Source: Oscheius tipulae (lineage: Eukaryota > Nematoda > Chromadorea > Rhabditida > Rhabditidae). From it: a stretch of DNA of 64,000 bases. Position numbers and translations under genes: made by a program. Below are positions 10,885-21,877 of the stretch, piece after piece. Within the stretch, counting starts at the first letter, position 1. Every line of letters starts with the position of its first letter. The notes beneath the pieces were generated by a model. It saw nothing but the letters and a program-made list of their open reading frames with translations, had not been told where the DNA came from and did not search any database. The stretch spans positions 1,550,001 through 1,614,000 of the forward strand of contig JASJZH010000002.1 in NCBI GenBank assembly GCA_037178975.1, read 5' to 3'.

Positions 10885-12764
10885 CTACCAATAGGTAGTT
10901 ATTTGCTTAAAGTGAGAGTCCATATTCCGATAGTCATTGACAATTACAGTATTTCTTTTCTTGCGTAAACGGTAGAGTATGAGTACGGGCATGATCAGAG
11001 AGTACATCTGTCCATGGGACATGGTCTCGATACAGACTGCATTGTCAATCGGATCGTATGAGCCATAGAACTGAAAAAAAAACGTCTCTGCCTCTCTATC
11101 CCTCACCTTCAGCCACAGTGTAATTCCAAAGCTTGACCACAGATTAAGACAGAAATGCACTATAAAACAGGGAAGAAGGGTGATTATAACTAAGCTGTTC
11201 TCTTTGAGCTGAAAGAAGTAATCAACTGTTCAATTTCAAGTCAAGTACCTGATACTTATTGCTCAGGGCATAACTTGTAGCCAGCTTCTTCTTTGACATC
11301 TGACGGTTCTTGAGAAGAGTAATGGCCAGAACGATTATGGTCACGAACTCGACCGACATGAAGGTGTAAAGTTGGGTCTGAAAGAGGAGAGTTCGACATT
11401 CGTAACTGTCACAAAAGAAGTTTCTCGCTCCGAAAGATGGACTAAAATGGTCTTCCTGTCTATATTATCTCGACTCTTGGCATCTGATTCTTTCCCTGAA
11501 ACTCAACATATCTTACTGGCAATCGGAACAGACTAATTACAGACTGCCCTTCAGCTTGAAGCATCTATTCTCTGAAGAGCCAAAAGTCCACTTCTTGATC
11601 AGAAATCAAGCGTCAAGAAGAACATTTCAACACTCGTATCTCTTTTTTGAGAGTCAAACGCAATTATCTCAATGACGAGGTGGCCGAAAGTGAGGTAGGC
11701 TGCTCATTTGATCTCAACCAGTTGTAAATTTGACAACCAATATCAGGGGTTGGTCTGGATAAGGTCAAGAGCTATGTGTGAACACAACACGAATGTGTAC
11801 ACTACATGTGATCTATTTTTTCCGGAATTGAATTCTACACACTGAGGAAGTATAATCCTCTGGAATCCCTTTCCCAGAGATCTCTATCCAGGATTTTGCA
11901 CCGGTCATGATTCAGTCAAGTGTTCGTACACATACGTCTGGATTTCAAAGAGACCTAATCTGACTCTTTGTTTCCTTAGACGCATGAAAACAAGCCTCAC
12001 CTGATAAGAATCAGCGTTTTCTCTGGTCCGGACAGTTGTGATGAACTGGATCGAATCCCAGTTGATGGGCCGAACAATGAGCATGTAATTCTGGAAACAG
12101 CTGAGGAGGACTGCGATTCCGGACAGGGCCAATCCGAGAGTCGGTTCCCGGATTTTCTCGTATGAACTAGCGCAGATGGTCGAGATGGATCGTTCGATGG
12201 AAAGAGCACACATGACGAAACTTTGAGCTACCAGCCCGATGACTGGTACGAGTCGAATGATGATACTGGACTTCATGGATATTGTATAGTCACAAGGATT
12301 TTCGTGAATGGCACTGAGTCTGAAAGAGAGACTGTCTCTCTCTGCCTCGCTGTCTCTGTCTGTTTGTATCTCTGTCTCTCCCTGTCGCTGTGTTTCTCTG
12401 TCGCTGTTTCTTTGTCTCTCTATCCCTATTTCTCCTAACTCACCGAATAAGATCAAAGACGAAAGGAAGACAATAAGACAGAGGGACATAGGTAGCCAGA
12501 ATCAGATGGAAAGAGAAGATTACCTTGGCATTCGGATGGACAAGCCATTTGGTTCCCTGAAGGCTACACGATATTTTGAAAGAGAAGGTACGGACAGACT
12601 CAGAGAGAAAGAGACAGAATACTCACCTCCCGCTTAGCACAGTATGCTGTCCCCAAGACTCCTAGTAGACATAAAATTGTCTTGAAGATCAATATCAAAC
12701 GGTAGGGAGTAGAATCAGCCAGTTCTTTAGCCATGAGACAGATCATACCTGTCGTTTGATTCAT
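10885..12764 (-). CDS. Sra/Srab-type serpentine chemoreceptor (6 exons, 328 aa)
   Basis: Exons (minus) are 12627-12764, 12444-12556, 12001-12319, 11249-11377, 11107-11208 and 10885-11070, with consistent phases. Seven hydrophobic spans can be traced: LILIFKTILCLLG, VIFSFHLILATYV, IIRLVPVIGLVAQSF, LGLALSGIAVLLSC, FMSVEFVTIIVLAIT, LVIITLLPCFIVHFC and MYSLIMPVLILYRL. Sra-superfamily marks are MCALSIERSI at the end of TM3, the LATSYALSNKYQLKEN junction before TM6 and the C-terminal pattern H-F-K-Q-x4-W. This family comprises nematode odorant/chemosensory GPCRs at cilia. Intron 2 and intron 1 carry GACAGA-type tracts. Intron 3 is about 620 bp; an extra small exon there cannot be excluded. Family assignment is good; the exact subclass is uncertain. 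Confidence 0.75.
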
Positions 12765-13338
12765 AGTGGACTAGAAGAATATGTTTCCCCACACCTTTTC
12801 AATCCTGACTTCCTATAATTTGCTCATGACACATACAAATAGGCGTGATTAAAAGAAGAGAGGGGGAAAGAGGCTGTACTCAGAGCTTAATTGCTAAGGA
12901 AACTTCAATTTGAATTTGAACAGTCAACTCGAGGAATGACGAAAGAGTTTACTCAGAGTAGTTTACCATTGAAGTGGGACAAAGGGATAGAGAGACAGGC
13001 AGGGACTAATAGAACAAGAATTTGTATTTTGCTCTAGTTCAGACTGATGACGACAAGGAGAGAAGTCAAACTGGTGAGAGAGTCACAAGGGAAAAAAAGT
13101 TACAGATCTTTAGAAGAGTATAAGGAAAGAAAGAAGAAGTTTGGAGTTCCCTGTTCCTGTCTCTGACTCTCTGTTCCTTTGTCTACCTGTCCCTCTGTCT
13201 CTCCCCGTTTCTTTGTCTCTCTAACTCTGTCTCTGCGCCTTTGTCTCTCAGTCTCTTTCACCCTGTCTAGAACCCAGAAAAAACAAAAACCAACCAACGC
13301 AGTGTATTTTTACTAGCCAGAAGTATCTTCGTCTCCCT
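12765..13338. other. Spacer with hexamer tract
   Basis: This is the promoter side of the receptor gene ending at 12764 and the 3' flank of the minus-strand gene ending at 13339. A CTCTGTCTCTC-type tract runs from about 13145 to 13265. No gene seen. Confidence 0.5.
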
Positions 13339-14231
13339 CTACTTCATCTTGCTCTTCATCTCTTCTCGAGCCTTCCGCGCCCTCTCCGCCGTGCTCCAGA
13401 TCGGCCCGTAGTGCTCGCTGTAGAACTTTTGCATATTGAGCTGGCACCCGTCGCAGAACAGCGTCTATTAGATCGTCTCAGTTCCCAGACGACGCGTGTT
13501 GACGTCCGGCGGTCCAGTGATCGACTTCGCCGCGTTCTTGGCCAGCGGATTGTCGTAGTCACAGCCCGTACTGATCTCCAGCAGGCTCTTCTCGTCGAAG
13601 AAGACAATCTCCCTTCTGGTCGGCTTCATGCCATGGATTTGGTACAACTCCCAGGCCAGGGCGCCGAAGAAGCAGGCCAGGAAGCTGTCGAGCGGGAGGG
13701 AAAAAGCCTATAGAAGGAGTCCAAAGGAACTTTAAAAAACAGCACCGAGTCGTCCACTGTCCCTTTCTCTCTCTCTGTCACGCTGTATCATTACGTGTGC
13801 TACTGACTGATACTGACTCTCAACTTAGTTTCGAAAGAAAAATCTTCAATGATGAGACTTCTAGTTAAGGAATTACAGATCCACGTGTATCGGGAATTGT
13901 AGGCTACGGAAACCTACGATTAGAGTGGGAAGAGCTACAAAAACAAAAATTTATAATAAATAGAAATCATGGATCGAACAATATCCAGGCCAAGTCTCGA
14001 GAACGAAGTTCTTAAGGAAGAGGAAGTCCCATAGCGGAGCTTTCAATTTTCCGATAGGATAAGGTTCAGGATAATCATGGAACAATCATTTCAACGAAGA
14101 GTTTTTATCTGTGTAGAATAGAAAACTACCTCGTTCAGAGATGCAGCAGGCGCTTCCTTTTTGATCTCCGTGATGGTGAGGGAAACAGACCGAATACAGG
14201 AAATCAGTTCATAGAACCATTCATCTGTTTT
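13339..14231 (-). CDS. Unknown protein with C-x2-C motif, 5' end unresolved (3+ exons)
   Basis: Supported exons (minus) are 14130-14231, 13504-13707 and 13339-13464, giving at least 143 residues in one frame. Features are a helical start (DEWFYELISCIRSVSLTITE), a hydrophobic stretch (LDSFLACFFGALAWELYQI), a mid region with DEKSLLEISTGCDYDN, and a C-terminus with LFCDGCQLNMQKFYSEHYG and a Lys/Glu-rich tail. The last intron is only 39 bp (13465-13503), inferred because the two flanking frames differ and a stop lies between. No in-frame ATG is found upstream: the ATG near 14290 joins out of phase, so the first exon is missing from the model. It lies 184 bp downstream of the F-box gene on the same strand, compatible with an operon. 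Family not recognised. Confidence 0.45.
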
Positions 14232-14414
14232 CTGTTATTGGTCTAAACAATAGAATGAACAAGACTAACCCAATCAGTTTATCGCGTTCCAGCATAATTA
14301 TACAAATCTACGTAAAGTTTGGAAGTAGGAATTTGTAGCAGAAGATTAATTGCAAGCAATTAGAGAGGCCGAAAATAAAGCTTTGAAGATGACAGAGAAA
14401 CAGAATCTACAGGT

Positions 14415-15273
14415 CTAATAAGACTGTAGATGTCCTCCTTGTGGCTTCCACTCTTCCTCGGTATGCGTCCTCATTACCAGTTCGGCTGTCGGACGTTGTG
14501 GCTGAGTTGTGATGGTTGCTTTCCTGACTTGAAAATGGACCATACATTCACAACTGCAGCAACGGAGAGCGATGTCTTCAAGCTGGAATAGGAATGGTTT
14601 CCTCTGTCTCTCTATCTCTCTCTTTTCTCTGGCAGCTCACCTCTAGAAAGTAGTCGTGCTCAAAGAATGTCGCTCCCAAATTGATTCTTGTCTCTAGACG
14701 AACGATCTGAAGTATCTAAACATCCCAATAACACTTTCATTAACATACTCTCTACCTTCATCAGCTTGGCCAAAGTGTCTGGTTCACACTCTGGTCTCTC
14801 CCAAATGACAAGCTTCTTAGCTGAAGTCTTGGCCTCTATGACGCTCTGTACCAGTTTTTTGCAATCTTCTTCTGTCAGGACATTCTAAAGAGACATGTGG
14901 AAATGAAAGACGATGACCTACTTTGATGACAATCTGCTGACTTACGAGCTTTGCTGCACTGGACATGGCTTCCTCCAATGCCACTGTCTCTTTTCCAACC
15001 CTCACTTCTGACTTGTCCTGCCAACTGTCACTTGGAAGAGAATCAAAGCTACCTGTGAGATGAAGATTTCGTCCACATCGAAATGGAGCCTGAATCTCCG
15101 ACTCTGACAGAGATCTAATGCCAGGAAGCTGCATTGACAGAGACGACAGAACTCTTTGAATGAGAGCTGGAAATCTTTCTTTGACATGACAAGAAAGTAT
15201 GGTTTACCTTCTTGACAACGGGAAGTTGAAGATCGTAGGGAAGAGAGAAGAGGTCTACGCCTGGGAGTCTCAT
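14415..15273 (-). CDS. Small F-box protein (6 exons, 215 aa)
   Basis: Exons (minus) are 15208-15273, 15053-15166, 14922-15017, 14756-14884, 14641-14715 and 14415-14582; all phases are 0. The N-terminus VDLFSLPYDLQLPVVKKLS followed by FKEFCRLCQCS reads as an F-box (LP at the start, short helices, a terminal Cys/Ser-rich turn). The remainder (KLVIWERPECEPD, then INLGATFFEHDYFLE) resembles the substrate-recruiting C-terminal part of nematode F-box proteins. Such proteins dock a target to SKP1-CUL1 ubiquitin ligases. Intron 2 is 35 bp. The ATG is 2 nt after an acceptor-like CGCAG and 197 bp downstream of the receptor stop, so SL2-type operon expression is possible. An alternative reading starting at TTG gives a mitochondrial-looking N-terminus, but it lacks an ATG and I rejected it. 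Confidence 0.55.
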
Positions 15274-15470
15274 GGCTGCGAATGGCAGCCGTCGCTAGTC
15301 GAGACAAAGCAGCGAGGCTACTTGCATCATCTCGCGTAAACGCACGGCCAGGTGACCTCTATAGGGGGAAACTAATACTGGAGAGGGAATCCCGGACAGA
15401 AAGACAGATAGTAAAAACTTTATTCTTTTGAGGCTTGATTTTGATGACTGGCAGGTTTCTTCCTTTGTTT

Positions 15471-16719
15471 TTATTGTCTGAGCTCCGTTGAAGAGAAGGC
15501 TGAGCTCGGTGCAACGCGGACATTTGTTCCAGAAGGGGTCTGAAAGTAACTTCTCTTCAGTTCTATAAACACCCACCCCTCCATCAAAAGCTCTGCATCG
15601 CAAAAAGCAAATGAGCAATTTCCTCAGGTCGTCGCTGAAGAGAAGGTAGACCAACGGGTTTACGTAGGACATGAAGCCCGTGACGACGGGATAGATTGAT
15701 CTCATGAAGAACGTCATTTCGGTCTCAAGAAAATAGATTTTTTTTGAGTTCCAAAGTCGGTGAACCTGGTTGCTAAGGGCAAAGATGAGCTGCAGTATGT
15801 AAAAGACGAAAGCACAGGTTATAGCCAGAACTGGTCCCGCGACCTGGATTGTTATTCGGAATTCTTTGCGAAGACTTCTGGAAGTCGTTCTCAACACAAA
15901 TTCACACGAAGACTATTCTCAGAGTGGTGAACTTTCACCTACCGACTCATTTTTGCAGATTTAAACTGGCGCAGGACAGAGAAATAGGCGGATACGCAGA
16001 TGAGGAAGGTAATAAAACAGAAGAGGTCGCCGGAGAACATGGCGTACTGAGTTGAAAATTGTCACTTTCTCTGTCTCTTTGTCTTTCTATCTCTCTGTTT
16101 TCCTCACCTTCAAGTCAAATGGTTGGACGATCAACTTCAAGGTATCGATGCTGTCGAAAGTGATATTTGTATTCCAAACAATAGGAGAACAGTACACGAT
16201 CGACGGTATCCAATGTACCAAGAAAGTTTGCCAGAAGGCCATTTTATAAGTAGCCTGTAACTGTTGCATTAACCGGAGGTTTGTCTACTTTACCTGTCCA
16301 ATCCAAGTATGACTCTTACAAACAGTCACGTAGCGTTGGAGAGAGATCAGAGCTGCTCCAAAACATCTGACGAACAGGAAGAGATAGACACTATTGTAAG
16401 CCATGGGTGCCGTCCTAGACACTGTCGGATCTCAATTTTTGATGGTAACCTACCAGTATGACTCTCTATTGTTCCAGTAGAAGTCACTGAAGAAGCCCAG
16501 GTCCTTGAAAACGTTGCAGTAGGCATGGTCAATGACGGCCAGAATATCTCCAATGGCCAAGGAAATGATCAAATTGTGGAATGTTGTGTTGAACCGGCCG
16601 CTATTGAGTCGGTCCTTCAAGAGCGAGAATACTAGCAGAACGTATAAAGGAACGAAAATGATTCCGAGGGACAGAAAGACCACAGCCGGCCACATGGTAC
16701 CGACAATTTGCATGTTCAT
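15471..16719 (-). CDS. Nematode serpentine receptor, paralogue A (7 exons, 321 aa)
   Basis: Exons (minus) are 16454-16719, 16294-16414, 16108-16254, 15943-16046, 15766-15877, 15577-15723 and 15471-15539. Exons of 147, 104 and 112 nt recur exactly in the plus-strand paralogue at 18858-20301. Seven hydrophobic spans are visible. Conserved paralogue motifs are TTFHNLIISLAIGDILA (TM2), FVRCFGAALISLQRYVTVC (TM3), FLVHWIPSIVYCSPIV (TM4), EFRITIQVAGPVLAI (TM6) and SYVNPLVYLLFSDDLRKL (TM7). The TM7 and TM3 features fit the Srg superfamily, perhaps the Srv class, but the subclass is inferred. The true stop is TAA at 15471-15473; reading past it without the last intron would give a spurious longer tail. 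Start chosen at 16719; an upstream coding exon is possible. Confidence 0.72.
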
Positions 16720-18857
16720 ACGAGGAGGTGTACTTAAGACTCTCAGGAGTAGTTTCAGTAGTCCGACAGAGTGAGTTTCTCTTACGCTGACAAGGCTGGG
16801 GAACTTTTCCACGCCGACGTGAGGTAGCAGAGGAGGAAGGATGTCCTGGGTAGGCTTTTGCAGAGGCACAGGAAATCAGAGTGACAATGAGAGAGACAAT
16901 AAGACAGAGACAGAGAGATTGAGTGGCAGGGAAAGAGAGACGAAGAGTCAGAGAGACAGAGAGAACGAAGAGGAACAGCTCAAAGTGCAAATAGATGGCA
17001 AGTTGACATCTACGGACAGGGTATAAGCAGCTAGCAGACCGGCATGTTCAGTATAAAAAAATTGAAAGGTATTGTGACATGACTCTATGGAACTCGTTGA
17101 TTGACTTCTTTCCCTTGAAATATTCCAGTTTAGGTTGACGATAGTCTTCTTTTTTCAAAAGCTGCGTATTCTTCTTGTGTGTAGCCATTGAACCAGAAAC
17201 TTTTATGTGACTCAACGCTTACGAAAGAACAAATAGCTTGAAGATCAAGTCTGCATGAAAGGTTAGTGCCCTCTATGGTAGATCGACAGCGGTCATTCCG
17301 CAGCAGAAACCAATCAGAAACCCGAGAAACGATCTAAAAAAAACAATTCACGACCCCAGTTAGTTTTCAATCCTAATCCTGCAACTTCTGTTCCAATTTA
17401 AGACTTTCACCAAAACCAGTTGACTTGTACAGCCTCCTTAATTTCGGGATCGGTTATGCGAAATCTTCTTGGGGTAGATCCACTCTGAGAGAACAATCTC
17501 TCCAAGTCGATTCCTTTAGAACTTATAGGGACCTTTCTTACTGATCAAGTTCAAACCTTCTTCCAATCAATATTTATCATATCGAACCTCACAGTTAAGC
17601 GATCTTGAGCTACCTCCCTATCTTCTAGTCACAACTGTCTTGTCAACTAAACCTTCTATAACTCTTGTCTTGCCATCCTTGATTCGTGGTCCTGGACAAA
17701 CAAACAGCAACAGAATCACAGACACCTTGGAACTTAAAATCCATTTACAATAGGCATCTGATGTCTGTCTGCGACACATGTCAACTCTAATTTGGGAAAA
17801 CACTTGACAATATTTGTGGCAGTCTGTCACGGGTTATCCCAGATTAGAGTTGACAAGACGAGTAAGAGGAGACTCAAAATACTGGGTCGCTCCGCCAGGA
17901 GCGTAAGCAACTGGTAGTTTACATTCAGGAATAACAATGAGTATTTGAGAAAACAACTGCTTTTGTCCCTGTACTTGCTCGTACTTTGATTAACCCAATT
18001 CTATAAAGGAGTCTGTCCGCAGCAAGGTATAAACATTGTCCCGATTAGGCTAGTTCTATTACCTCGGCGGGAAAAACAAGTACCGGAATTAACGTCACTA
18101 TAAGTTTGCAACAAGTGATAGGACTGCTCACTCTCGACCTCAACTTACATCTGGGTAGTCACTCACTGATATAAATGTTTCTCTCTATGCAAAAGTCTCT
18201 TCCGTTTCATCAAGCTTCAATAAAGATTTATCGGATGAAAAAGTAATACTTTCAGCGCTTTTTTCTGGCTGCAGTTTTTCTCAGAACTCTATCCCTGTCA
18301 CTGTCACTCTGTCTCCGTGTCTAAAAGTCCATTGTTCTCTCGCTCTCCACGTTGTCAGCTTCGTTGAAAAAATTTCCGATTAATCTACAGAACCTCTGCT
18401 TTCGTCCGTCTGAGGGCAGATATTTGCCGAACATAGGCGTATCTTCCTGAGTACAGCCTGATTGACTCTCTGTTCCCCCTTGTTAATGCACCACTTCTGA
18501 ATAAGTCATTTCCAAAATTGCATTATACGCTGGCATCTGTCATAAACACCAAATATTTATCAGAGTTCATTACGTGTTTCTTGTAATGTTCAGTTACTCC
18601 TCTCGCATACATTCTCCTAGTTTAATGACTAACAGTGACAGAACGAGACAGAAACACATATAGAGCAGAAAGACAAAGAGACAGTGACGGTGACGTGGCC
18701 TATGACTTATACTCCACTTTTCTTTCTTGCTTTCTCACTTTCCCATGACTGCAACTCCCACATCCGTCAGAAATATCCGTAGCTTCGTCTAGGTCACCTT
18801 TAGAATTCTCTATGCTAACCTATGTCCTAACAGAGATCTTGATCTGATAGACTTCAG
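16720..18857. other. Shared promoter region of two divergent receptor genes
   Basis: This 2.1-kb gap lies between the two head-to-head paralogous receptors. It holds a GACAGAG tract at about 16880-16975, CTTGTC/GACAAG-type repeats at about 17615-17865 and a GACAGA tract at about 18645-18685. No gene seen. Confidence 0.45.
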
Positions 18858-20301
18858 ATGGCCGAGGCTGCTCTCTACCTGGTCTTCTGCGGATTGAGCT
18901 GCATCTTCTGGCCCATCTACTTTCTTCTTCTAGTTTGTATCGTCTACGATAGGACCAAGAACAATAGGTTCTCGTCAACGTTCCATAACCTTCTGCTGTC
19001 TTTGGTAACGGTACAATAGATCGATATTACCGGATTTACAGGGCATTGGCGACCTCCTAGCCATGCTGAGCTTCGCCTACATGCGCCTGATCCGTAACCA
19101 GTTCCCTGAGGCCTTCTGGGAGCATCGGACGGCCTATTGGGCAGCACCGTTCGGGTACAATCACATCTACTACTGGCTGTTTGTCCGATGCTTTGGAGCT
19201 GCTTTGATCTCCTTCCAGAGATATGTCACTGTGTGTCAGAATACTACCAAGCTGAATCAGGTAGGTCTCTGTCTCTGCTTCATCCTTTTTTTACTTCGTC
19301 CTTTTTCAGATCATGCACAAGCTCAGTTTCTGGCAGATCTTCCTTCTCCACTGGGTCCCTCCCACCCTCTACAGTCTCCCAATCATCACCAACACCAACA
19401 TAACTTACGACAACATAACAACCTTCAACACTATCATCCAGCCTTTTAATGCAAAGGTATCACAATTCTAAAGCAACAGAAAGCTGGTTGCAGTACAACA
19501 CAAATGCAGGAAACGCTTGGTGCTTGGGTACTTTCTTGATCTGCGTCAGCTGCTACCTGCTCGTGCTTCGACTTTTTCGCTCGGCTAAAATGAACAGGTA
19601 GGGATCTCCCACGGGGTCAGGTCTCTCACAGAGAGATTGGGAGACTGATTCACGGCTGGTAGTCATGCGACTAGGTTCGAAGTCGGCGTGGGGAAGAAGG
19701 AGAGCAACGAACTCTTGATACTGACCAAGACCAGGCTGCATTAGTAATTGCAATCAGTGAATGGAGACAAGGGGGTCTGGGAGTCAGAATAGACGGGAAT
19801 AGAAGGATAGAGAAGGTTGCAGAACTGTTCACAGAATCCTCTGTTCTGTATCTCTTGGTCAATCCTGTATCGCCAATTCATTAGCTTATCCACTTGTTTC
19901 AGAAGCCTTCGCAAGGAGCTCCGCATTACAATCCAGGTTGCAGGGCCCGTCTTGGCCATCATCTGTGCTTTCTCATTCTACCTCACCCAAGCTGTCTTCA
20001 CCTATACTGGAAATGTGAGATTGAGAGAGAGAAACAAATAGACAAAGAGACAGAGAGACAGATAGTCTTCCAACGATACCGCTTTCAGACCGATGCAATC
20101 TTCTTCATGAGGGACATCTATCCTCTGGCTACCTCCTTCATGTCCTACATCAACCCCTTGACCTATCTTGTCTTCAGCGAAGACTTGCGCAAGCTCATAT
20201 GGAACACCTTCTGTTGCAGTCGCTTCCAGTTGGAGATGAGCACAAACTCTAGAGTCAAAGTCATCACTACACGACCATCGACAATAGTCAGTGGACAGTG
20301 A
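18858..20301 (+). CDS. Nematode serpentine receptor, paralogue B (6 exons, 313 aa)
   Basis: Exons are 18858-19004, 19042-19260, 19310-19456, 19494-19597, 19903-20014 and 20089-20301, all in phase. TM1 is in LVFCGLSCIFWPIYFLLL. TM2 follows STFHNLLLSL and GIGDLLAM. TM3 carries FVRCFGAALISFQRYVTVC, TM4 FLLHWVPPTLYSLPII, TM6 ELRITIQVAGPVLAII and TM7 SYINPLTYLVFSEDLRKL. It is the paralogue of the minus-strand receptor at 15471-16719, with three exons of identical length. Srg-superfamily (Srv-like) chemoreceptor is my best placement. The ATG sits directly behind ACTTCAG, a probable trans-splice site. Intron 4 (305 bp) includes a tRNA-like fragment and intron 5 a GACAGA tract. The next gene starts 149 bp downstream on the same strand. 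Confidence 0.78.
19655..19692 (+). repeat. Short tRNA-like fragment in receptor intron
   Basis: CTGGTAGTCATGCGACTAGG followed by TTCGAAGTCGGCG resembles the 3' half of a tRNA, with a B-box-like GGTTCGAAGTC. It is too short for a gene. It is similar to other relics in the window. Confidence 0.25.
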
Positions 20302-20450
20302 TAATTGTGATTGTCTCCCCTACGTTATAGGCAGTTCGAAAATAAAAAGAGAGTGGTTCGGTAACTGGAATCCGAGAGAGGGAGAAAGGGTGACGCGTAA
20401 TCCGATGGTAACGAACGGCCTACCTCCCCTACCTCACCCCAGCCCAAAAC

Positions 20451-21877
20451 ATGCGACATTTTCAACTAGTACTACTACTTTTAGTCCCTTTCGTCCTAAC
20501 AGAAAAAGGTAAGAGTTGTCAGAACTGTCTGACAGAGTTCTGTAGACAGTAATGAGAACACGATCGTCCGTCCGGCCAGATTCAATCTACTGAAGGCTTC
20601 TGATGTCCCGAAGGAGAGCAAAGGTAGCGAGTTTCTGATAGATTACGGTCGTTTCGTCTACAGCCCAAAAGTATCTGGAAGACATGGAAGACGAGAACCT
20701 AATCCCTGCTCAGCAAGGACAACTTGAGTGTAAGCACCTCTGTCTCCCAGTCTCTCTTTGTTTTTCTCTCTAACTCTTTGTCTGTCACTCTTCCTGTCTT
20801 TTCAGCTCATCAAAGACTCAACCCGAGCAAAGGTAAATGACTGTCAGTCTCACTAGCTGATGCGTTTGTCCCTGTTGACAGCTGGCACAGCTTGTCGTAA
20901 ACAGTAGCACCTACTTTCTTTCCTGATACACACTATCGTTGCTCTTACAGACGTGGAGATCACCATCGAGGAGCCCGATGACTCTTCAGAATCCCAAGAA
21001 CTTGGAGGTGAGGACATTCAGTTGGAAACAGCTAAAGCCATGAAGAGAGTCCTACTCGATCTGGTCCAATCTTTCTGTGGGTCTTTCCTAACCATTTTCC
21101 TCTAACGCCAGCACCAAATGGCCCTGTCCAACGTCCCGTTGTTTTCAGCAGATTACGCCGATGATGGGGATTACGACTCGGTCGAACCTGGGTCGAAACA
21201 GAGGGTAGAGGGTTCCAATTAATAGATATAATGACTGGTTTAGAAAGAACAAAGCGATGATGAGGATGAGATGAAGAAGATTGAAGATATCAGTCCAGCC
21301 CAGTTCATTGCGGAACAGAAGCCTGTCCCGAGACTAGCCATTGATCCTCCGAGGAAGCTTGTACCGGTAGAATATTAAGAGGGTACATGTCCAACTTCTG
21401 TTAAGGAACTGTCAGAGAACAAGGACGAGGATCCGAAAGAGTTCAAGAGCGAGGACATTTCGATTCCTGTGTTGGTCAAGGAGACCAATACTGAGAAAGG
21501 TGAGACGGAGAGACAGAGAGACAGAAAGACAGAGACAGAGAGACAAAAAGACAGAAAGACAGAAAGACAGAAAGACAGAAAGACAGAAAGACAGAAAAAC
21601 AGGATGACTTCAGAATCCATTCTGGTTCCCTGGAACATCAGCGTCTCTGTCGACATTTCCCACCTTCTTCTCATCATCCTGTCCGGTTTTCTCCTCTTCT
21701 ATATCGTCAAAAAGGCCTTTGCTCAGTACTATCGGTGAGTGTGACCTGGCAACTGTCATAAATGACGAGTGTTTCGGATGGATGACATTACCTACCCTTT
21801 CCAGGCCGCGTTCCGTCGTCATTTCCCCCATCTCCGTTGCTGAGACCGGCAGCGTTCACAAGGTTCCTCTCGATTAA
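20451..21877 (+). CDS. Acidic type I membrane protein (10 exons, 273 aa)
   Basis: Exons are 20451-20508, 20546-20623, 20664-20729, 20806-20832, 20951-21076, 21149-21204, 21244-21366, 21406-21499, 21614-21734 and 21805-21877, all phase-consistent. The protein has a signal peptide (RHFQLVLLLLVPFVLTEKG) and a long Asp/Glu-rich ectodomain (EITIEEPDDSSESQELGGED, YADDGDYDSVEPG, QSDDEDEMKKIED). One membrane span follows near residues 218-240 (ISHLLLIILSGFLLFYIVKK), then a 30-residue tail. Most introns are phase 1, allowing exon skipping. Intron 8 is almost wholly an AGACAGAA repeat. It starts 149 bp after a receptor gene, with CCCCAG 8 nt before the ATG, so the two may share an operon. No known family recognised; a single-pass surface or Golgi protein is inferred. 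Confidence 0.62.

Noticed and set aside
15002-15307. Mitochondrially targeted protein starting around 15307 on the minus strand
   Set aside because: The frame starts at TTG, has no in-frame ATG after the last upstream stop, and the alternative frame gives an ATG and an F-box with consistent phases.
15295-15470. Long C-terminal tail of receptor A
   Set aside because: It arises only if the last 37-bp intron is left in; with it spliced out the protein ends at 15471 with a tail similar to its paralogue.
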